From: Pseudomonadota bacterium | GTDB taxonomy: Bacteria > Pseudomonadota > Gammaproteobacteria > Burkholderiales > Ferrovaceae | Assembly: GCA_021804345.1 (NCBI GenBank) | Contig: JAJZHV010000077.1 | Coordinates: 1-6,042, forward strand | DNA: 6,042 bases | Direction of reading: 5' to 3' | Shown here: one piece after another, positions 1 through 6,042 of the stretch | Layout of the letters: each line of letters starts with the position of its first letter | How positions within the stretch are numbered: position 1 is the first letter of the stretch | The notes under the pieces: model-generated | Told to the model about the DNA's origin: nothing | What the model saw: only the letters and a program-made list of their open reading frames with translations | The model's database searches: none | Made by a program: the position numbers and the translations under genes

Positions 1-47
1 ATTTGCTTATGTCATGCCCGAATACGGTCCTATTTGAAAATTTCCAT

Positions 48-1406
48 TCAGTTGGTCAGGCTGCGCAAGGGGGCAGGGATCCGGCCGCCGCGAGCAATGA
101 AGTCGTGACAACTGAAGCGGTTGACGGCCATGACGGGGCAATGCCCCAGTAGGCCTCCAAATTCCACGTTGTCGCCCACGGTTTTTCCGGGGACGGGAAT
201 CAGGCGCACGGCGGTAGTTTTGTTGTTGACCATGCCAATCGCTGCTTCGTCTGCAATGATGCCGGAAATGGTCGCCGCCGAGGTATCGCCCGGAATGGCA
301 ATCATGTCCAGGCCCACCGAGCAGACACAGGTCATGGCCTCGAGTTTTTCCAGGGTCAGGCTGCCACACTCCACCGCAGCGATCATTCCCGCATCTTCGC
401 TTACGGGAATGAAGGCGCCACTCAACCCGCCCACATGCTGGGCCGCCATGAGCCCTCCCTTTTTGACAGCGTCATTCAGAAGCGCCAGGGCAGCCGTGGT
501 GCCTGGAGCGCCACAGCGTTCCAGACCCATTTCTTCCAGGATATAAGCAACGCTATCGCCAATGGCGGGAGTGGGGGCCAGGGACAGATCGATGATCCCC
601 ATTTTTACGCCCAAACGCTTGGAAGCTTCCCGCGCAACCAGCTGTCCCACACGCGTGATCTTGAAAGCACTGCGTTTGACGGATTCGGCGACCTCGTCAA
701 AGGGCTGTCCCCGTACGGACTCCAGGGCGTGTTTCACGACGCCGGGCCCGCTGACGCCCACGTTGATGGTGCTGGTGCCTTCTCCCACGCCATGAAAGGC
801 TCCGGCCATGAAAGGGTTGTCCTCAACGGCATTGGCAAAGATGACCAGTTTGGCGCAGCCGATGGCATCCCGCTCGGCGGTCAGGGCGGCCGTTCGTTTG
901 ACGATCAGTCCCATTTCACGCACGGCATCCATGTTGATGCCGGCCTTAGTGGTGCCGATATTGACGGAGGCACAGACCCGTTCCGTGCAGGCCAAGGCTT
1001 CTGGAATGGAACGGATCAGAATCAGGTCTCCTTCCGTGGCCTTTTTTTCCACTAGGGCTGAAAAGCCTCCAATGAAATTGATGCCCAATTCTCTAGCTGC
1101 CCGCTCCATGGCCTCGGCAACGGGGACATAGGAGTCCGTGCGGCAACTTTCAGCCACGATGGCGATGGGTGTGACGGAAATACGTTTGTTGATGATGGGG
1201 ACGCCAAATTCCGCTTCGATGTCCGCGCCAACGCGCACCAGGTGCTGTGCACTGTGCGTGATGGTGTCGTAAATATTCTGGCAGAACACCCGGATGTCGG
1301 GATGGCTGCAAGCGCGCAGGCTGATGCCCATGGTGATGGTGCGAACGTCGAGTTTATTGTCCTCGATCATCTGTCGTGTTTCGAAAATTTCCTTGGCAAG
1401 CAGCAT
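48..1406 (-). CDS. UPF0210 / DUF711 (PFL-fold family) protein, function unknown
   Basis: A complete 452-residue protein that I recognise as the UPF0210/DUF711 family; its reaction is not established. What is visible: a glycine- and alanine-rich soluble protein without signal peptide or membrane segments, with family-like blocks ISVTPIAIV (76-84), [12 protein letters not shown] (110-121), [16 protein letters not shown] (147-162), VGVSGPGVV (216-224), [11 protein letters not shown] (277-287), [17 protein letters not shown] (299-315), [14 protein letters not shown] (362-375) and the terminal RGGRIPAP (439-446). Family structures are described as related to the pyruvate-formate-lyase fold, but I see no glycyl-radical motif, so radical chemistry is not indicated. 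The start is well supported: GAGGAA (complement of 1412-1417) lies 5 bases before the ATG. It follows the ACT-domain gene by 59 bp on the same strand, so the two are probably one transcript. Family assignment is confident; function is open. Confidence 0.93.
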   Translation of the reverse strand: MLLAKEIFETRQMIEDNKLDVRTITMGISLRACSHPDIRVFCQNIYDTITHSAQHLVRVGADIEAEFGVPIINKRISVTPIAIVAESCRTDSYVPVAEAMERAARELGINFIGGFSALVEKKATEGDLILIRSIPEALACTERVCASVNIGTTKAGINMDAVREMGLIVKRTAALTAERDAIGCAKLVIFANAVEDNPFMAGAFHGVGEGTSTINVGVSGPGVVKHALESVRGQPFDEVAESVKRSAFKITRVGQLVAREASKRLGVKMGIIDLSLAPTPAIGDSVAYILEEMGLERCGAPGTTAALALLNDAVKKGGLMAAQHVGGLSGAFIPVSEDAGMIAAVECGSLTLEKLEAMTCVCSVGLDMIAIPGDTSAATISGIIADEAAIGMVNNKTTAVRLIPVPGKTVGDNVEFGGLLGHCPVMAVNRFSCHDFIARGGRIPAPLRSLTN

Positions 1407-1465
1407 GTGGTTTCCTCAAGCAAATACGATGGCGATTCGGCGCGTGGTGGGAAAACGGCTGGAGG

Positions 1466-1735
1466 TTATACGCGGTGCATGACGTTGAAGATTTCTTCGT
1501 GTTGGAGTTTGATGTCAACCCCGATGGACTCTCCCAGTGATTTGAAATGCGCCTGCAGGGTTTTGAGCGGGGCGCTGGCCGCACTCATGTCAGCGACCAT
1601 GACCATGTTGAAAAAACCGTGCAGGATGTTCTGGTTGATGTCTAGGATGTTGACGTTATGCTCGGCCAGGGCGGCGCTGACTTTGGCTACGATTCCAACG
1701 CGGTCGGCGCCGATGATGGTGATGACGATATTCAT
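1466..1735 (-). CDS. Single ACT-domain protein, UPF0237-like
   Basis: An 89-residue protein consisting of essentially one ACT domain, the small regulatory fold that binds amino acids or similar ligands. The opening strand and ligand loop read MNIVITIIGADRVGIVAKVS (1-20), with the typical G-x-D-x-x-G-I-V pattern at residues 9-16. NVNILDINQNILHGFF (27-42) forms the second strand and turn. The second half (about 52-89) contains a helix and final strand, as in UPF0237 and GcvR-like proteins. There is no attached catalytic or DNA-binding domain, so it probably acts through a partner, most plausibly the DUF711 protein encoded just downstream. I chose the ATG at 1733-1735 rather than an in-frame ATG 24 codons upstream because AAGGA sits 6 bases before it and the extra residues do not resemble the family. 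The ligand is unknown; glycine, serine or another amino acid would be a guess. Confidence 0.9.
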   Translation of the reverse strand: MNIVITIIGADRVGIVAKVSAALAEHNVNILDINQNILHGFFNMVMVADMSAASAPLKTLQAHFKSLGESIGVDIKLQHEEIFNVMHRV

Positions 1736-1741
1736 GGGGCA

Positions 1742-1746
1742 TCCTT
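1742..1746 (-). promoter_or_regulatory. Ribosome binding site that fixes the ACT gene start
   Basis: AAGGA on the minus strand, 6 bases before the ATG at 1733-1735. It supports the 89-residue product over the longer reading that would begin at 1807, which has no comparable site in front of it. Confidence 0.75.
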
Positions 1747-1777
1747 CAGAAACGATTTTCAGGGAAAACAGAGGGAT

Positions 1778-1807
1778 ATTGTGACTCAATCCAGCGATGG
1801 GTAGCAA
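1778..1807 (-). promoter_or_regulatory. Candidate sigma70 promoter for the ACT-DUF711 pair
   Basis: On the minus strand, TTGCTA (complement of 1802-1807) and CACAAT (complement of 1778-1783) are separated by 18 bp; each matches the sigma70 consensus at 4 of 6 positions. It would give a leader of roughly 35 nt before the ACT start codon. The -10 overlaps an imperfect dyad, ATTG and CAAT arms at 1778-1781 and 1787-1790. The match is modest and could be chance; it is the best candidate I see by eye in the divergent gap. Confidence 0.3.
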
Positions 1808-1846
1808 ACAAGCCCCCTTCTGTTGGGCGCAGATAAAGACCCTTGT

Positions 1847-1902
1847 CAGGCTAGCCTGTCCCCCGCAGGGTGGCCCTGTTGCGCCGAAGGTGGCCCTTGG
1901 CG
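1847..1902. other. Cluster of three dyad-symmetric elements in the divergent control region
   Basis: Three inverted repeats lie within 56 bp. First, CAGGCTAGCCTG at 1847-1858 is a perfect 12-bp palindrome with no spacer. Second, CAGGG/CCCTG at 1866-1870 and 1874-1878 surrounds TGG. Third, the arms CGCC-AAGG and CCTT-GGCG at 1882-1890 and 1895-1902 form eight pairs with one bulged G (1886) and a TGGC loop. All are upstream of the rplU -35 box, so they would not be in the main rplU transcript. They could be protein-binding operators or structures in the upstream strand. No T-run follows any of them, so they do not look like intrinsic terminators. The symmetry is seen directly; any function is inferred. 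Confidence 0.4.
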
Positions 1903-1921
1903 TTTATGTTGGCGGTCAGCT

Positions 1922-1950
1922 TTGACAGAGGCTGTGAAAAAGGGTATAGT
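1922..1950 (+). promoter_or_regulatory. Sigma70 promoter of rplU-rpmA
   Basis: A perfect -35 box TTGACA (1922-1927), a 17-bp spacer, and a -10 box TATAGT (1945-1950, 5 of 6 consensus). Transcription should begin near 1957, leaving a leader of about 31 nt ahead of rplU, too short for a large autoregulatory structure. Such a near-consensus promoter fits the high expression expected of ribosomal protein genes. Confidence 0.85.
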
Positions 1951-1987
1951 CGCCGATTCTTTGATCCAGTTACGCAGGGAGCGTCAC

Positions 1988-2302
1988 ATGTACGCTGTTA
2001 TCAAAACCGGTGGCAAACAATATCGCGTGCAAGCCGGTGCAAAATTAAAAATCGAACTCATCCCCGCCGAAGTCGGCAGTCAGTTCGACTTGGACCAGGT
2101 GCTACTGGTGGCTGATGGTGAGGCGATCACCATTGGACGTCCGCTCGTGAATGGTGCCAAAGTGACGGCTACAGTGCTGTCCCATGGTCGTCACGACAAG
2201 GTCAAAATCTTCAAGATGCGTCGTCGCAAGCATTATCAAAAACATCAGGGGCACCGTCAGGGGTTCACTGAAGTACAGATCAATACCATTACGGCAGGTT
2301 GA
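1988..2302 (+). CDS. rplU: 50S ribosomal protein L21
   Basis: A 104-residue protein, the normal length for bacterial L21, a structural protein of the large ribosomal subunit that contacts 23S rRNA and needs L20 for assembly. The characteristic start [17 protein letters not shown] (1-17) and the basic C-terminal rRNA-binding stretch with [16 protein letters not shown] (76-91) are both present. The start is set by GGGAG ending 6 bases before the ATG at 1988; a longer in-frame reading from 1823 would begin upstream of the promoter and adds residues foreign to L21. It is the first gene after the promoter at 1922-1950 and is followed by rpmA after 9 bp, the near-universal rplU-rpmA arrangement. 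Confidence 0.98.
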   Translation: MYAVIKTGGKQYRVQAGAKLKIELIPAEVGSQFDLDQVLLVADGEAITIGRPLVNGAKVTATVLSHGRHDKVKIFKMRRRKHYQKHQGHRQGFTEVQINTITAG

Positions 2303-2305
2303 GGG
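2301..2305 (+). promoter_or_regulatory. rpmA ribosome binding site overlapping the rplU stop codon
   Basis: GAGGG shares its first two bases with the rplU TGA (2300-2302) and ends 6 bases before the rpmA ATG. A ribosome terminating on rplU covers this site, so the two ribosomal protein genes are probably translationally linked, helping to keep L21 and L27 in equal amounts. Confidence 0.7.
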
Positions 2306-2311
2306 TAAGCC

Positions 2312-2584
2312 ATGGCACATAAAAAGGCAGGCGGGAGTTCCCGCAACGGACGCGATTCCGAATCGAAGCGACTGGGAGTGAAAGCCTATGGTGGCCAACT
2401 GGTCAGCGCGGGCAGCATCATCGTGCGGCAGCGCGGCACGCGTATTCACCCCGGCCCCAATGTGGGCATGGGCAAGGATCACACCCTGTTTGCCAAAATC
2501 GATGGTCATGTGGTGTTTCGTAACAAGGGACCTCTGAGCGACAAAATTGTCGCCATCGAACCGGCGGCCGCTAACGCCGCCTGA
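2312..2584 (+). CDS. rpmA: 50S ribosomal protein L27
   Basis: A 90-residue protein of normal length. L27 sits in the large subunit with its N-terminal tail reaching toward the peptidyl-transferase centre, where it helps position tRNA. The N terminus [16 protein letters not shown] (1-16) is the classic sequence, and the L27 signature [15 protein letters not shown] is at residues 34-48. There is no N-terminal extension of the kind that Firmicutes and relatives remove with the Prp protease, which argues for a proteobacterial-type organism. It is the second gene of the rplU operon and is followed within 30 bp by a strong intrinsic terminator. Confidence 0.98.
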   Translation: MAHKKAGGSSRNGRDSESKRLGVKAYGGQLVSAGSIIVRQRGTRIHPGPNVGMGKDHTLFAKIDGHVVFRNKGPLSDKIVAIEPAAANAA

Positions 2585-2609
2585 TCGTCGCGCCCAGTCC
2601 TGATCCCGA

Positions 2610-2637
2610 AAGCCCTATCCTGCGATAGGGCTTTTTT
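2610..2637 (+). terminator. Intrinsic terminator after rplU-rpmA
   Basis: A perfect 10-bp stem, AAGCCCTATC (2610-2619) with GATAGGGCTT (2624-2633), around a 4-base loop CTGC, followed by a run of six T (2632-2637). It lies 25 bp after the rpmA stop and 62 bp before obg, so it should end or strongly reduce ribosomal-protein transcription before obg. Confidence 0.93.
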
Positions 2638-2663
2638 GTATCGTGTGCCCCATTTGTCCTTGA

Positions 2664-4970
<2,307 letters not shown>

Positions 4971-4999
<29 letters not shown>

Positions 5000-6042
5000 G
5001 TTCTTCCACAGTCACCCGCGTGGCTTGCGTTTCTAGCCGACCTTGAAGTTCAACCAGGCCCTCCTTCAGGCTGCGCTCGCCCACCACTACCCGTTGGGGA
5101 ATGCCCAGCAATTCCTGATCGGCCAGCATGACGCCCATGCGTTCATCACGGTCATCAAACCACACGGCCCATCCTGCCTCTGACAGGGACTGATACAGGG
5201 CCTCGGCGGTGTTACGCACAGCAGTACTCTTGTTCAAGCCAATGGCGATAAGTGCAATGTCATAGGGGGCCATGGCAGGGGGAAAACAGATGCCGCGCGC
5301 ATCGTGATGCTGCTCGATGGCGGCTGCCACGATGCGACTGACGCCAATGCCGTAGCAGCCCATCTCGGCTACTCGCGATTGTCCCCCCTCATCCAGAAAA
5401 GTCACTGACATGGCTTCGGAATAGCGGGTGCGGAGCTGAAAGACATGACCCACTTCAATGCCGCGACAGAGCATCAGCGTTCCCTGACCATCGGGCGACG
5501 GATCACCGGCCACCACGTTGCGCAAGTCTTCAATGTGCGTGGGTTCGGGCAGATCCCGCCCAAAATTCACACCGTGCAGGTGAAATCCCGGTTCGTTGGC
5601 ACCACAGACAAAATTGGCCATCGTTGCGGCACTACGGTCGGCGATGACGCGGATACCCGCTGGCAACCCCACCGGACCCAGATAGCCTTTTACGGGTCCC
5701 AGCCAGCGCAGGATTTCCGCCTCGCTGGCCAAGCGCAGTCCGGGAACCCAACGCTGGGCCTTCACTTCGTTTAAGGTATGATCGGCGCGCAGCAGCAGCA
5801 GGTAAGGTTGGTCAGTCTCGTCAATGACCAGCAGGGACTTCAGTACCTGGGGCAGAGAGGCCCCCAGCAAGCCTGCCACCGCATCGCACTGTGTGGTATT
5901 GGGTGTGGCCACCCGTTGTAGTGGGTCAAGCGCCGGGGCTCGGGGTGTGCTGGGGGCCAGGGCCTCAGCCAGTTCCACATTGGCGGCATAATCGGAATCT
6001 GGGCAAAAGGCCAGGGCATCTTCTCCCGAATCCGCAACACAT
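4971..6042 (-). CDS. proS: Prolyl-tRNA synthetase, bacterial type (C-terminal part; 5' end beyond the window)
   Basis: The C-terminal 356 residues of a class II prolyl-tRNA synthetase, which attaches proline to tRNA(Pro); full-length relatives have about 570 residues. The frame stays open to the right edge: the codons between 5979 and 6041 read [12 protein letters not shown] then SDYAAN, a known ProRS segment, so the GTG at 5976-5978 is an internal valine, not a start. Next comes the inserted editing domain (roughly fragment residues 30-215), which clears Ala-tRNA(Pro). It contains LKSLLV with the lysine at fragment residue 68, which probably corresponds to the E. coli editing lysine, and [14 protein letters not shown] at 172-185. 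Class II motif 3 follows as [10 protein letters not shown] (227-236), then the anticodon-binding domain from about 260 to the end, with [10 protein letters not shown]. No defect is seen. Motifs 1 and 2 must lie outside the window. The last 29 bp overlap the end of proB. Confidence 0.96.

Noticed and set aside
435..1055. A 206-codon plus-strand open frame opposite the DUF711 gene
   Set aside because: It is antisense to a protein with clear family blocks, its translation is low-complexity and resembles no family I know, and it has no convincing ribosome site. It is best explained as a shadow of the GC-biased codons on the other strand.
48..1406. Glycyl-radical enzyme activity for the DUF711 protein
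   Set aside because: The family is only fold-related to pyruvate formate-lyase. The C terminus ([14 protein letters not shown]) lacks the glycyl-radical motif, and no activating radical-SAM gene is nearby.
1823..1987. N-terminal extension of L21 from an upstream in-frame ATG
   Set aside because: The extension would begin about 100 bp before the near-consensus rplU promoter, is not L21-like, and the standard start at 1988 has a good ribosome site and matches the family N terminus exactly.
5976..5978. GTG as the start of a short, standalone prolyl-tRNA editing protein
   Set aside because: The frame continues open to the window edge with recognisable ProRS sequence, and the downstream part contains motif 3 and the anticodon-binding domain. 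This is an internal valine of a full synthetase cut by the window.

Overview
This window is a compact stretch of bacterial chromosome made almost entirely of conserved housekeeping genes. The gene content suggests a proteobacterium: the order rplU-rpmA-obg-proB, L27 with no cleavable N-terminal extension, and a bacterial-type prolyl-tRNA synthetase. Beta-/gammaproteobacteria or an Acidithiobacillus-like lineage are the best guesses. This placement rests on gene order and protein feel and is not certain. I see no insertion sequence, phage gene, CRISPR array, tRNA or rRNA, and no clear sign of recent transfer.

Left part (48-1735, minus strand): a small single-domain ACT protein (UPF0237-like) is followed 59 bp downstream by a 452-residue UPF0210/DUF711 protein. 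The same ACT-DUF711 pairing is known in distant bacteria such as streptococci, so it is a conserved module of unknown biochemical role, probably sensing or handling a small metabolite. Bases 1-47 hold no gene or clear terminator.

Middle (1736-1987): a 252-bp divergent control region. It contains a near-consensus sigma70 promoter for rplU, a weak candidate promoter for the ACT gene, and three closely spaced dyad-symmetric elements including a perfect 12-bp palindrome.

Right of that (1988-4999, plus strand): rplU (L21) and rpmA (L27) are packed together and followed by a strong intrinsic terminator. Then come obg, the ribosome-assembly GTPase, and proB, glutamate 5-kinase, which share an ATGA stop/start overlap and so are probably translationally coupled. 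Beyond proB, on the minus strand, lies the C-terminal part of proS (prolyl-tRNA synthetase), which runs off the right edge. The proB and proS coding regions overlap tail to tail by 29 bp with no recognisable terminator between them.

Together the genes cover ribosomal proteins, ribosome maturation, the first step of proline synthesis and proline charging onto tRNA. I do not find a convincing new system. The points worth a second look are the orphan ACT-DUF711 module, the dyad cluster upstream of rplU, the C8 tract in the Obg tail and the overlapping convergent proB/proS ends.
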